Source of the DNA: Hepsetus odoe
Lineage: Eukaryota > Chordata > Actinopteri > Characiformes > Hepsetidae
Assembly: GCA_017165825.1 (NCBI GenBank)
Contig: CM029382.1
Span: 22,515,941 to 22,579,940 of the forward strand
DNA length: 64,000 nt
Direction: 5' to 3'
In this document: in pieces, positions 28,401 through 40,399 of the stretch
How positions within the stretch are numbered: position 1 is the stretch's first letter
How the letters are laid out: every line of letters begins with the position of its first letter
Position numbers and translations under genes: made by a program
Notes under the pieces: model-generated
The model's database searches: none
What the model was told of the DNA's origin: nothing
What the model saw: only the letters and a program-made list of their open reading frames with translations

Positions 28401-28713
28401 TATCAAACTTCTCAGCTACAAAGCATCAGAGACTGGCTACATTAGTAAGTGCATTGTTACGGTCTCCAAGACAATCTCCGCAAGCCTCAACCTTGGAGCC
28501 CTAGATGACTGCTGAATTACGCAAGCTTCTAAAAACCCGAGATGAGAATCCATAGCCACTTCAAGAACACCAGGGACACTTGGCGCATGTGGCAGGGCAT
28601 CTCCACCTGCCTGGGACGGTGAGACCTCCGCGCCAGATGCACTGAACCAGTTCTATGCACAGTTTGATGTGGAGAACAACATGGACATGAGGAAGTCCAT
28701 CCATCCTCCTAGT

Positions 28714-28850
28714 GGTCTGGTGGTAGGATACTCGCCTACAGACCAAGAGGTCACAGGTTCGAATCCCAGGTTCTGGATAAGAGCGTCTGCTAAATGCCGT
28801 AAATGTAACAAGGTTCTGCTAAATGCCATAAATATAAATGTAACAAGGTT
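28714..28850 (+). repeat. tRNA-derived SINE (family B) inside LINE
   Basis: Head tggtctggtggtaggatact, B-box tcacaggttcgaatccca, tail gagcgtctgctaaatgccgt and a duplicated aaatgtaacaaggttct. Confidence 0.75.
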
Positions 28851-29004
28851 CTCTGCCTGATGATGACTAAGGTGAGAAGATCTCTGGTGAGAGCTGACCC
28901 ATGGAAAGCTGCTTGTCCAGACAACATACCTGGCCATGTGCTCAGGGGATGTGCAGAACAATCTTCAACATGTCTCTGAGCACCACTGTTGTTTTAAGGT
29001 GCTT

Positions 29005-29135
29005 TAAGACTATTGGGTTCCTGAGCAAAAACCCTGAACCCCAAGTTGCTACATGGAAACTGTCCCTGCAATCAGTAATTGGAAGTTGCTTTGGATAAGC
29101 GCGCCAGCTAAATCCTGTCAACGTGAATGTAAACC
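29005..29135 (+). repeat. SINE family B, 3' part inside LINE
   Basis: Contains attgggttcctgagc, ccccaagttgct and gctttggataagcgcg, the body and tail of family B, lacking the tRNA-like head. Confidence 0.7.
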
Positions 29136-29639
29136 ACATCATCAAATTTGCTGAAGACACAACTGTGGTGGGTCTGATCAGCAGTGACAATGAGGCGGCA
29201 TACAGAGAGGAGATACAACAGTTGACGGACTGGAAGGACACAACCAACAATGTGTCTCTACCACTCATGTAGATGGTCCAGAGTACCAAGTTCCTTACTG
29301 TTCACATCACTGAGAACCTCACATGGACCCTCAACAACAGCTGCATCATCAAGAAAGCCCAGCAGGGTCTCTACTTCCTATGCAAGCTCGCAATGTTCTA
29401 CAGAGGAACCATAGAGAGCATCCTGAGCAGCTGACTCACTGCCTGGTACGGGAACTGCAACTTCTCTGACCGCAAATGAGAACAGCTGAGAAGATCATCG
29501 GTGTCTCTCTGCCTTCTGTTCAGGACATTTTCACCACTCGCTGCATCTGCTAAGCAATCATCATTGTGGATGATCCCTCACGTCCGTCTCATACACTCAT
29601 CTCCCTCCTGCTGTCTGGGGAAAAGTTCTGTAGCATACG

Positions 29640-29800
29640 GGCCTTGACTTGAGGGACTGAAATGAAAATGAGAGACAAAAACTTTGTGCTTCGGGAAGCC
29701 TGGACGACTGTTCCTCAACAAGACATAAAAAATACAAGAAGGCCTGGAAGCAAAATATGAGGAAATGAAGGCTCAAAGCTTTTGCACGGTACTGTACCTG
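29640..29800 (+). repeat. Dispersed element family C, fragment
   Basis: Contains aaatgagagacaaaaacttt, cctcaacaagacat and caaagcttttgcacggtact. Confidence 0.7.
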
Positions 29801-30439
29801 ATTGGTTAGCTCATGTCATGCCTGCCTGTTAGAATTCTAACCAATGTCTGTGCAGAAACTGGACAGGTTTGAAGGCTTGTGCCTATAATTTGCTATTAGC
29901 CTCTGTTTAACTCTGTTAAATTTCACATATTGCCAACAATGGGTCGTTTGAGGATAGTCTTGGCTGTTTTAATGAGATGTTCAAGGTGTCCAGGGTTGTT
30001 GAAGTTACATTTTCTCCATGTTTTTTTTATTTTTTATTTTGAGAATGTCTTTTTCCCTTCTCACTCCATTTCCACGATCAATTTTGAGCATTGCGTAAGT
30101 GCTGCTAGACAGGAGCGCTGCTGAAATAACTTCCTTTCAGATGTCAGGAAGACGAAGGGGTAGGGGAGGGGCTGGAGCTATTTTAGTGTCAATGCTGCCA
30201 CTGTGCTTGGAGGAATCACTGGAGAGAGTGAAAGAGAGAGTGATTCTATTTCATTCAGGGTTTCAGGCCTTGTCAATATCCATGAAATGGATGTGCGAGT
30301 GTGATTAGAGGGGGAATTGCGTTGGAGCAACTGCAGCAGGGTCTGCAGGAAAATCAGGATCTACTTGAGAGAAGTGAGCCTTGCAGGTGTCCGATCTGGA
30401 TGACCTGCTGGTCTGAGTTAGAGCCTGAATATGACGCCT

Positions 30440-30790
30440 GGAAAAAAACAAAAAAACGTCCAAAACTAACTGTGAGCTGACAGTTCAGTCCAAGCCCAAC
30501 TGTATGCTGACAAAATTCAATTTGTTCCTGAATGTAGCCTGACAAATTGAGCCAAGCTAACTGTGCTATGATATAGTTCTGCCCAAACCCCTGACAAAAT
30601 CTGATGAAATGCAATTCGTCCCTAAATGCAGCCTGACAAAACCAATCCAGTTCTGACATAGTTCTGCTTAGACCCAACCGCAGCCTGATGAAATTTTGTC
30701 CAAATCTGTATGAATCCTGATGAAATTCAGCTTGTACGTGGATGCATCCTGACAAAATGGACCCAACCTGACCTTATCATGACAGTTTTC
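30440..30790. repeat. Degenerate tandem repeat (CCTGACAAAATTCA-like)
   Basis: Irregular repeats of ~50-60 bp containing gcctgacaaaa, ttctgcccaaacc and tgatgaaattc. They generate a minus-strand open frame of 133 codons whose sequence is itself repetitive; it is not called a gene. Confidence 0.65.
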
Positions 30791-31249
30791 TGTCCAAACC
30801 TGAGACTTTTGTGAAAATCGGATCATGCTTTATCTCCAAGCCCAACAGAAACAAATCATGGGAAAAAATGAAAACCTACATGTATTCGACTAAAAGAAAA
30901 GAGGATGATATGAAAGCATAAAAGTCATGCATACAAAAATAATACTGAGTGTCTGTGGCGTGCTTTCATGCTCGAGTCCTGATGAGTGGAACATATTCCA
31001 CGCTGATTTTTTTTTATATGGATGATACGAGGTCAGCCAGGTGATTGGACCTGTGGAAGGAGTTCTTTAGGAAAAGATCTGTGCAGTTCTAAAGTCGTAA
31101 CTCTGTTCCAACCCTGTGTGTCAATTCCTGAAATTCACATTCACCTCATCACAGTCTGTTTTCCTCTTTCAGAACCACGTTCAGTTCGACACCATGTCTT
31201 TGTTTCTTGGTCTCTTGGAACTCTTGTACTCACACTTCTGATCTCACAC

Positions 31250-31419
31250 ACACACACACACACACACTCATACACACACACATACACACACAAAAGTGCC
31301 TCTTCAGGCTTTAATTGTGCTGTATTGTGTTGGACTGCGTAGGTGGGAGAAGAGACAGAACATCACCTAGTGACTCATCATGAAGCAGGTCCACTGGGTT
31401 TCTATCTTGGTATCTCACG

Positions 31420-31462
<43 letters not shown>
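31250..31462. repeat. (CA)n and (CT)n microsatellites
   Basis: (CA)n with TA interruptions at about 31,250-31,292 and (CT)n at about 31,416-31,462. Confidence 0.9.
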
Positions 31463-31464
<2 letters not shown>

Positions 31465-32034
31465 CTTTTTACTATATTGTTGAAGAATAAATAGCATTGT
31501 GAAAACTGCATCCCTTAATCCAGTTATGGCAAATAGACTTGCTTATATGGTTTCTGATGTTTTCTCACATGCTGCTTAAAAACTGACTAAGCTACAGGAA
31601 ACATTTTAATATCGTGGCATTTCGTATTTTTAATACTTTCCTTGACCGCCGGAAATGGCATAAGTGTGTCTAATTGATCATTCGATATGGTTTAAGGCGA
31701 GTGTGTGAATCACTGGTGGAGAACGAAGCTTAACAAACCAGGAACAGGGGTTTCTATCTCGTTTGGTCTTCCTCCTTAGCTACATAACCCTCCGTTACAA
31801 ATAATATGCGTCGACTGTGCCTGAGATACAAGGCAACATTATTCTGACAAAGTTCTCCTTTGAAATTCAATGTGATTCCCATGCTTTTTCTACAGAATGT
31901 GCTCGTTATGTTGTTTAGATGCCACTCTCACTTCTGGCCCCCTCTCTCAGCACCAAAAGCTGATGAAAAAGAAAGTGTTTTTGTAGTGTGACGGCTTTAC
32001 CCACCCCCACCCCCATCCCTCTTCCCACCCACCA

Positions 32035-32210
32035 TCTGAGTCTTAATTGATTAATTAGAATGCTCATAATGGCTCCAAAAAGAGGCCTTGTTAGCGGCCA
32101 AGAGTTGCCAAAGTGCTCTGCCGTTTCCATGGCGACGCCCCAGGAAACAGAGGTGGGTGCGAAGAAGTAGGGGCCCTAATGAGTTGTGCACCAGTGCTGA
32201 CCTCCAGCCG
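32035..32210. promoter_or_regulatory. Candidate non-coding regulatory block
   Basis: Repeat-free, with ttaattgattaattagaa, gctcataatgg, tttccatggcgac (RFX-like) and gccctaatgag. Dense homeodomain-type cores in otherwise complex sequence suggest an enhancer; conservation not testable here. Confidence 0.25.
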
Positions 32211-32384
32211 AACCAAGAGGAAAACAGCCGCTCTCACCTTTTGACTGCCAAGAGGGACGAGACGCTCGGGCATCCGGCTCCAGCAGACCGGGAACAAAGG
32301 AACACTCGGACTCGCTCGGAAAAACAAACTGAATTTTCCTTTTTTTCTCACTGTAAAGTGCAGCAGTCTTCAGCTACCCATCAT

Positions 32385-32510
32385 TTATTCATATTTTGCT
32401 TCCAAAGATCCAGGCTTTCTTGTGATTCTTATAGTGTATTGTTGAGGAGCAGTTCTCCAGATCTTCCTGAAGGACAAAGTTTTTGACTCTCCCTATACCT
32501 GAGCAGTTTC
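32385..32510 (-). repeat. Dispersed element family C, fragment
   Basis: Contains atattttgcttccaaagatc, gaggagcagttctccagatc and ctgaaggaca in the inverted orientation. Confidence 0.75.
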
Positions 32511-33629
32511 AGAGGAACGGTGTGGGATCATCTCCACGGAGAACGGAAACAATAGGAAGAGCTTTAGAATGTCCTTCAAGAAGCCTGGAGAACTATTCCT
32601 GAAAATGACCTAAAGAAGCAAGCTCGAGAGTTTAGGCTGTGCTGAAGAATAACAATGGTCGGACCTAATGTAGACTTTAAAGCTGATTAGATTTAAACAA
32701 ACTTTGGGCAATTGTCTCATTTTCCTGCAAATTCTTAAGGACAGAGTAGTGGCTCAAGACTTGCACAGCAATTCATAAGCATGTAGCATTTGTTGCAGAA
32801 ATGGATGTTAGAGGAAGAGAAGGACGACACATTTGCAAAGTGAGGTAACTTCCGGACGAATACCTGAACACACAGCTGCCCTTGCATGATGACTGTGTAT
32901 TCTTTTTTCCAGCAGGTTTTCAAGTCACCTTGAATTCGAGAACGAGAAGGTGAGGGATGTGCAGGGAGGTAAAAGGGAAGAGGGGGGGTTTCACCGCCGG
33001 CGCTGTTTTCCCCTGTGAGGGCAGATACAGAGGACTCTCGCGGTTATGTAAGTTGTTTATTTACAGGCTTCCTCACTTCGCACAGCATAAACAGGGCACC
33101 CCGCGCTGCTGACATGCCACGTTTGTAACAGTTTGTTCTCAACCTCATGCTGAGATGATGAGGAACTTCATCATTTGAGCTCCATCCAGCCGAGCGCTCT
33201 TCCGAGAAACCCTTGGGTCTCCTTCACCCCGGAGGTGTGATCCGCTAAGAAACGATTGGTTTGCTTCTTGGTTTGCACTGAAACTGCTAAAAATTATATC
33301 ACGGCTAACATAACGAAGCATCTTAAATATAAGCACTAAGACAGAAGGAAGATCTTTTCAGGTTTGTGGTGTAATATGTATGGTTAGTCTCTTAAAGATT
33401 TGGGCCATAAATATCACTAAAATGTTGACTTTTTGATCAGCCGGATTTCAGAGCAGAATCTAAACAGGGTGAAATGGCATTTATTTAGCAGGATGGGAAA
33501 CTGATTTCTGTGAAGCCATGGATGAACAAAAGACAACACCGGTCAGCACATGATCGACAATACAAATCAGTGCTTTTCTTTCGCTTTCAATTCGCTTTCA
33601 TTGTCCAACTGTCACATCTTTGACATATG

Positions 33630-33695
33630 TTTTAGTGCTCCAGGCTGCAAAATGTCTAAAGATACAAGGTTCTCAATAAAGGGATTCATTTTATT
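33630..33695 (+). repeat. Dispersed element family C, end fragment
   Basis: Contains tttagtgctccaggctgcaa and gatacaaggttctcaataaa, running directly into a family D fragment. Confidence 0.6.
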
Positions 33696-33840
33696 AGTCC
33701 TTTTTGTGGGAGGAAACAGAAGCACTCAAAGGAAGTCTATACAGACACAAGGAGAACATGTCCTCTAAACACAGAAAGGACCTGGACCGTCCCGCAAGGG
33801 AACTGAACCCAGGACCTTCTCGCGACACCACAAGAATGAA
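33696..33840 (+). repeat. Dispersed repeat (family D), 3' part
   Basis: Contains gtgggaggaaacagaagcac, acaaggagaacatgt, ggacctggaccgtcccgc and aacccaggaccttctcgcga, the diagnostic end of family D. Confidence 0.75.
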
Positions 33841-34117
33841 AAATGAAAAGCAATGTATGTATAAATAATGTAAAAGAAATAAATATTTATAGTTGCTGGG
33901 CAATGCAATGTTTTTTTTCATATTTTTTTTCCCCTCACGTATGCCTCACATCCTAGTTGATGTGACTGAATTCAGTGGGGGACTTGTTTGCTTGGCAACA
34001 ATGAAATGCAATACTTTTGGAAAAAAAATAGTTCAGTGTAATTTAAAGTAAATAATGTATCAAACATTGATCTGTTTAACCATGCATTTCGAGCCTGAAT
34101 AAGACATACGCTGCTGT

Positions 34118-34480
34118 GCAAAAGTTTCATCACATTTTGCATCCAAAGATCCAGACTTGTAAGTTTAATGTATTTTTGAGGAACAGTTCTCCAGATCTGC
34201 CTGAAGGACAGTGTTGTTGTCTCTCATTTTCAGTCCAGTCTCTGTACCTGAGCAGTTTGATAGTTCTGTGTTGGTTAATCCACACAGTGATCTACGTCTG
34301 AACCTTCAAGCAGAACAAAGCGTCTAACTTAAGACATAAAGCAGAGAAGAAACCAGTGCAGATGATTCCAGATGACCAGGTGATTCATTTACTGCTGATG
34401 CTGAACACTGGAAAACCCCTTTATCTAGAACCTTGTATCTTTAGGCACATTGCAGCTATTTGTTCCCATTTCTTTCATTT
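34118..34480 (-). repeat. Dispersed element family C, near full copy with a single 69-bp unit
   Basis: Order: gcaaaagtttcatcac, ttgcatccaaagatccagac, one satellite unit (34,185-34,253), ctacgtctgaaccttcaagc, gattccagatgacc, ctagaaccttgtatc. This shows the ancestral state before satellite expansion. Confidence 0.8.
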
Positions 34481-34889
34481 AATCTGCTCAATCTGATGAA
34501 AATAAGACAACGAGGTGATTCTCAGCAAAGTAGAAAGAACTGTAGGTTTAACAGAACAATAACAGTCCCCAAGACTCAGAGCTGGTATAAAGAAGATGAA
34601 AATGAGGATTTCTATTGACGTCTGCTTGCAATCGAAACCCTGTGTCTGGCATACAGTAATAATTCTGACTCACACACACACCCAGCAGGGCACAGAAACT
34701 AAATCAAAGACATGATGCGCGTCCAGACAAGAGACAAGGCATTCATACGGACACCCACGTTCACACAAAACCACCCCCCCTCCAAAAAAACAGAGGGAAC
34801 ACCATTAATGAGACTCTGAGGCCTAATGATGTCTGGCTGAGTCAGAGCGAGAGAAAGTGAACCTGACCCTACTGCTCCAGACATCTTTG

Positions 34890-34896
<7 letters not shown>

Positions 34897-34924
<28 letters not shown>
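34897..34924. repeat. (CT)n microsatellite
   Basis: About 14 CT units. Confidence 0.9.
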
Positions 34925-34927
<3 letters not shown>

Positions 34928-35053
34928 TCCACTCGTTCCTCCTCTCGCTCTGTCTCACACTGTTTCTTCAGTTTATGCTTGCCGCATGATGTCATAGTCA
35001 AAAGTTTCACCTCTGATGTGTCAGAATCAAAACAACATTGTGTTCTGCCCTCT

Positions 35054-35265
35054 CAGTCACTCATTTTCTGAGCCGCTTGTCCTGATTAGGGCTTAGAGTC
35101 GATCCCAGCTCTCACAGGACAAAAGGCAGGGACACACCCAGGACAGGTCGCCAGTCCAGGTCTTTCGCCAGGAAGGTCTTTCCTCCCGGAGGAAACGCAC
35201 ACAAACAAGGGGAAGGACCCGGGCCGTCCCGCCTGGGAATCGAACGAAGGATCTTCTCAGCGTGA
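35054..35265 (+). repeat. Dispersed repeat (family D)
   Basis: Contains cagtcactcattttctgagc, gcttgtcctgattagg, cccaggacaggtcgccagtc, ggacccgggccgtcccgcct and gaatcgaacgaaggatcttc. Confidence 0.8.
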
Positions 35266-36554
35266 GCCCACATTTTGTTCTGATGACTTAAAAATTGACA
35301 GATGGACTGGACTGCATGTCCCACCAAAACACAATAAGGCAGAGTTTGGATGAAGCTGTACCGAAGTTTTCTTTTCATCTCTTCCTAGCTGCTTAAAAAG
35401 AGACATATTTTCAATCTGTATCACACTTTAGTTGTTTGAAAATGAAGAATTTCTAATGATGGTTTGAATTAAAGTCTTATTTCGTGTACCATCTTGTGTT
35501 CAGCTTTTGTTTTTTTGTATTAACTTGGGACTTACTCATTGCTTGCAGCTCAGCGGCGTGTTGCCACTTCTGCTTTAATGGAAGAATGAACAACTTTTTA
35601 CAAACACAGGACTTTGCTGGACCATCACATGAAGGTGAAGTCATAGGAGATCTGTCCAATCAAGACACTATGATTTGAGTAGAAGTGAGTAGGTAGTCGG
35701 CTTCTTTTCATTTTACGCAGCAAACGTCTTTCTAGTTTGACCACAGAAATGTATGTTAATCATTTATTTTCATTATCAGCTTCATTAAATCTGTTTTATT
35801 TACAAAAAACACCAGATTATGTTTCATTTGCTAGTAAAACCCAGAGTAACTGGGTGTATGTGAAGAGCACTTGCTTTGTGAGGCAGCTACATTCTGAATA
35901 ATTTAATCTTATAAGCTGCAAACCTTGGTTTCAGCCTCTTACATTCCAGGTTGGGGTCAAAACTGCAACATTCTGAAACGGATCATAATTGGCTTAAGTA
36001 AGTGACTTAATTCAGCATGAGGTTTGCTGGTACTGAATCAGGACACCCATTGGACTTACATGTCTTTATTTGCTTTAGACGCAACTTGAGACTTGCATGT
36101 ATTGCCTCGGGGCTTGACTTAAGCCTTACCTCTATCAGTTTTGGACTTGAGTAGAGACTTGTCTGTATTGCCTTCACTTGAAGCTCGTCCATCGTCACTT
36201 TTGACTCGGTGACTTGAGTCTCAAATGAACTGACTCACCCCACCATCAAAAAGTTGCTCTCTCTGCATTAAACCTATGCACAATGTTTTGCAGGGGCCCG
36301 TTATATCCTGTGTCCAGGGAGCAGTGATGGGGATTGTAACGTAATGATCTGGGAGCCTAGTCCCAAACCATTAGGCTCCCATGACTGTGGTAAATTTAGA
36401 TTGTGGTTATTTAGAACTGTAGATTTTAAGAGTAATTAGAGAATTATCCTAATTACTAGGTGCAGCTCTGTAAAGAAATTCTTTACAAAAAAGTTTCTAA
36501 CCAGCTTTAAAGTCAATATTTGCTGTGACCACCAGAATTTGCTGATACTTCAGC

Positions 36555-37285
36555 ACAAGCTGAACTCTCTTAGGCTAGCATTCTTTAAGTTGACTTCCTT
36601 GGTCTGATGAGACCAAGATGAACTTATTCGGTTCAGATGGTATCAAGTGGCGGCAACCAGCTGAGGAGTAAAACGACAAGTGTGTCTTGCCTACAGTCAA
36701 GCATGGTGGTGGGAGTGTCATGCTTTGGTGCTGCCTGAGTGCTGCTAGCACTGGGGAGCTGCAGTTCATTAAGGGAACCATAAATGACAACATTTACTGT
36801 GACATACTGAAGCAGAGCATGATCCCCTCTCTTTGGAAACTGGGCCGCAGGGCAGTATTCCAACAACAACCATCCATCCATCCATCCATTTTCTGCCGCT
36901 TGTCCCAACCGGGGTCCCGGGGGAGTGCTGGTGTCCAACCCAGCGCACACAGGGCGAGGACGGGGGACACACCCTGGACAGGTCGCCAGCCCATCGCAGT
37001 TCCAAGACGACCACTGCCTTTCTAAAGAAATTGAGAGTAAAGGTACTGGACTGGCCAAGCATGTCTCCCCCAGCTCTGTGATGTCATCATGGAGGAGTAG
37101 AAGAGGATTCCAGGGGCAATCTGTGAAGCTCTAATGGACTCCATGCCCAAGAGAGTTAAGGCAGTGCTGGAAAATAATGATGGCCACACAAAATATTGAC
37201 ACTTTAGGCACAATGTGGACATTTTTCACTTAGGGGTGCACTCCCTAAATATTTACAAAAATGTGAGGGGTGTACTCACTTTTGC
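36555..37285 (+). mobile_element. Tc1-like transposon fragment with nested repeat
   Basis: Reads SDETKMNLFGSDGIKW, VLPTVKHGGGSVMLW and ELQFIKGTINDNIYCDILKQ, a Tc1-family transposase catalytic segment, and ends with gtgtactcacttttgc. The N-terminal half and terminal repeats are missing, and a family D repeat interrupts it at 36,868-36,998. Inactive. Confidence 0.85.
36868..36998 (+). repeat. Dispersed repeat (family D) nested in Tc1
   Basis: Contains (catc)n, attttctgccgcttgtccca and caccctggacaggtcgccag. The surrounding Tc1 sequence matches the uninterrupted copy at 38,550-38,600 on both sides. Confidence 0.8.
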
Positions 37286-37324
37286 TAGCTTTCTTTAAGT
37301 CGACTTCCTCCAGGCTTGAAGGAC

Positions 37325-37505
37325 GTGCTGCTTTTGTCTCTGAAACTGCTCAGGAACAGGGACTGTACGGAAAATGAATAACAAAAATGTTGTTCTTCAG
37401 GAAGATCTGGAGAACTGTTCCTCAACCATACATTAAAATACAAGACGGTTTGGATCTTTGGAAGCAAAATATGAAGGAATGAGGACAGGTCATACATTTT
37501 GTACA
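37325..37505 (+). repeat. Dispersed element family C, fragment
   Basis: Contains ggaagatctggagaactgtt, cctcaaccatacattaaaat and gatctttggaagcaaaatat. Confidence 0.75.
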
Positions 37506-37734
37506 GTATGTTGAAAAAAGTACAAAATAAAAGTCTATTATGCACATCTCCAGCACTCTCAAAATGATCTCCAAATGAGAATGCTGAGGCAATTTGCACC
37601 CAGACTTTGACATCGTGCTCTCATTAACTAGTTGGTCAACGAATATTTTTTTATGTTGCAGCTGAAATAGGTTGCATGTCATTTTGTCCTGCTTTGTTAA
37701 TGGGAATGTGGGCTTTAATATGGTAATGAGAACC

Positions 37735-38015
37735 TCTTTGAAGGATCCATCAGGTTGATGGATCATTGTCTTGGCTTTCTAATTACATCCTAATTAGCCA
37801 AATGCCGCATGAACCACCATCCGTTAATGAGCCGCTCCGTCTATAATCTAATGGTGGTCCTACTTGGGCCCTGCCACTAGGGATGTGCAATTAATTGGAA
37901 ATTGAATCAGAGGTTTGGTGTCTGCGATTAGAAGATCACTAAATGCTGAGATTAATGGCAGTTTATGTCCATAGCAGTACAATAAAGTGCTTCTAATTTG
38001 CATAGCGATCGTCAT
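37735..38015. promoter_or_regulatory. Candidate non-coding regulatory block
   Basis: Repeat-free complex sequence with many homeodomain-type cores (ttctaattacatcctaatta, ccgttaatgagc, gcaattaattgg, gagattaatggc) and an octamer-like atttgcat at 37,997. It lies about midway between arap1 and pde2a. Strongest enhancer-like text in the window; unproven. Confidence 0.3.
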
Positions 38016-38221
38016 CATCTGAGCACATCATGTCTGTCATGTCTGTCATGCCGAATTTACAAGCTGGAGATTGAACAATGGTTTCGAAACTCTCAAAAGA
38101 TTTTTGTTCAAAATACAGTAATAACATCAAATTACACATCAGATTCTTTTAGTAAAAATGCAAGTTCTATTGATTGCCACAGAATCATGAAGCCTCTCAA
38201 AAAGCCTCTCAAATAGTTTAT

Positions 38222-39108
38222 TATATCTTTTGATCGGACAACACTGAAGATGCGACAAAGGACATGGATTACTGGAACCATGTCCTGTGATCTGATGAGA
38301 CCAAGATGAACTGATTTGGTTCAGATGGTATCAAGTGTGTGTGGCAGCAACCAGCTGAGGAGTAAAACGACAAGTGTATCTTGCCTACAGTCAAGCATGG
38401 TGGTGGGAGTGTTATGGTTTGGGGCTGCATGAGTGCTGCCGGCACTGGGGAGCTACAGTTCATCGAGGGAACCATAAATGCCAACATGTACTGTGACATA
38501 TTGAAGCAGAGCATGACCCCCTCCCTTTGGAAACTGGGCCGCAGGGCAGTATTCCAACATAATGACCCCAAACACACCTCCAAGATGACCCTTGCCTTAC
38601 TAAAGAAACTGAGAGTAAAGTAGCTGCACTGGCCAAGCATGTCTCCAGAACTAAACCCTATTGAGCATCTGTGGGGCATCCTCAAACGGACGGTGGAGGA
38701 GCGCAAGGTCTCTAACATCCACCAGCTCCGTGATGTCGTTTTGGAGTAGTGCAAGAGGATTCCAGTGGCAATCTGTGAAGCTCTAGTGAACTCCATGCCC
38801 AAGAGAATTAAGGCAGTGCTGGAAAATAGTGGTGGCCACACAAACATTTGACATTTTGGGCGCAATGTGGACATTTTTCACTTAGGGGTATACTCACTTT
38901 TGTTGCCAGTGATTTAGACATTAATGGCTGTGTGTTGAGTTATTTTGAGGGGACAGCAAATTTACACTATTATACAAGCTGTACATGAACTACTTTACAT
39001 TGTATCAAGGTATCATATCTTCAGTGTTGTCCCATCAAAAGATATAATAAAATATTTACAAAAATGTGAGGAGTGTACTCACTTTTGTGAAATACTGTAG
39101 ATTAGTTC
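38222..39108 (+). mobile_element. Internally deleted Tc1-like transposon with inverted-repeat ends
   Basis: A 36-base segment at 38,223-38,258 (tatcttttgatcggacaaca) is the near reverse complement of 39,010-39,046, marking the two ends. Between them lies the C-terminal half of a Tc1 transposase: WITGTMS, FGSDGIKCVWQQPAEE, PTVKHGGGSVMVWGCMSA, NDPKHTSK and LNPIEHLWGILKRTVEERK. The N-terminal DNA-binding half is deleted. Right end actcacttttgtgaaatact. Inactive. Confidence 0.88.
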
Positions 39109-39159
39109 AAGCTAAAGCACTTTTAGGACGGACTGAAATGATGCAGGGATTCAGCGAGT

Positions 39160-39305
39160 GGATGGGGTGAGGTGGTGGACCAAGAGGTAGCAGGTTCAAA
39201 TCCTACCTCCATCACTACCAACATTGATTTCCTGAGCAAGAACCTTATCCCAAAGTTGCTCCAGGGAGACTCTGGAGAAGAGCATCTGCTAAAATGGTTA
39301 ATGAT
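39160..39305 (+). repeat. tRNA-derived SINE (family B), diverged
   Basis: Contains gtagcaggttcaaatcctac, catcactaccaacattgatt, ccaaagttgctccaggg and agcatctgctaaaatgg. Confidence 0.75.
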
Positions 39306-39409
39306 GGGTGACTTGCATTAACCAAACATGCCTTTACTAACCTTTGTTGTAGATCTAATATATAAAAAGTCACAGATAGTCACAGAAATACAATATATAA
39401 ACCTGTATA

Positions 39410-39965
39410 AAAAGGCTAGGCTGGTTTAGGTTCGACTAGGCTATGCTGGGCTGAGCTGGAATAGGCTGGGCTGGACTAAGCTAGGTTGGGCTGAACTAAG
39501 CTGAGCTAGGCTGAAATAGGCTAAACTGGGCTAGGGTGAAATAGGCAAAACTGGGTTGAGTTGGATTAGACTGGGTTGGGCTGAACTAGGATGTGCTAAA
39601 CTGAAATAGGCTAGGCTGAGCTGGGCTAGGTTGAAATAGGCTGTGCTGGGTTGGTCTGGACAAGGAAAGGCTGGACTTGGATGGGTTAGGCTTTACTAGG
39701 CTGGGTTGGCCTGGGTTGCAATAGGCTAGGCTTAGCAGTGCTAGGTTGAACTTGGTTAGGCTAATCTGGACTGGTTTGTGCTGGCTGGGCCTAGACTAAG
39801 CAGGGCAGAGTTGGGTTGGCCTGGACTAGGCTGGGTTGGGCTGCACTTGGTTGGACTAGGCTGTTTTGGGCTGAACTATGCTGTGCTGGGCTTGGTTAGG
39901 TTTGGCTGGATTAAGCTGTACTGGGCTGCACTGGGTTGGACTGGGTTGGGTTGGGCTGGGCTGTG
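39410..39965. repeat. Degenerate minisatellite (TAGGCTGGGCTGAAC)
   Basis: Over 500 bases of irregular ggctgggctgaactag-type units, purine/GGCTG rich on the + strand. Open frames across it are repeat translations. Confidence 0.85.
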
Positions 39966-40399
39966 GAATCCCATAGGTGTGGGTTTAAAATTGGTGGATG
40001 CATTTTGTTTACTTTCACTTCACTTTCACTTAAGACATGGTCATGAAATGACTTCTCCAGCTGTATAACTTACCACATTTTCTATTTTTACAGTAATCAT
40101 TTATTTATGGTTGATGGGTGGTGTTCACCCCACCCTGTGTCTTCATGAGCTTCTTGAAGATAAATCTCTTTTGAGAACACCTCTCCAAACACATCTCCAA
40201 CACATACCTAACTAACATTATTCAGCTCATCACGTTACTGCACTTTTATACACTTTGTTGCTTTTATTTTTATCACTGCTGTGGGATTTAATGTTCATGT
40301 AGAGCTCTTACCTTTAATCGCTTTGAATAAAAGCGCCTCCTAATTGAATAAATGTAAATGTAATGATTTAATTGATCGACTGGTTGATGGATGGATTTA

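Larger units (their letters stand above)
28580..29640 (+). mobile_element. Non-LTR retrotransposon (family L2-like/Rex1-like), RT fragment with nested SINEs
   Basis: Reads ALNQFYAQFDVENN near 28,645, FAEDTTVVGLISSDNEAAYR at 29,145-29,205 (altered FADDT catalytic block), then STKFL, ENLTWTLNNS and RGTIESILSS, in the order of a fish L2/Rex-type reverse transcriptase. Two SINE-B pieces interrupt it (about 28,714-28,850 and 29,005-29,130). Stops and frame breaks throughout; inactive. Confidence 0.75.

Noticed and set aside
30354..30755. 133-codon minus-strand open frame
   Set aside because: Its sequence is internally repetitive because it covers a degenerate tandem array; no known domain.
38269..38874. 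201-codon minus-strand open frame
   Set aside because: It is the antisense of the Tc1-like transposase remnant on the + strand.
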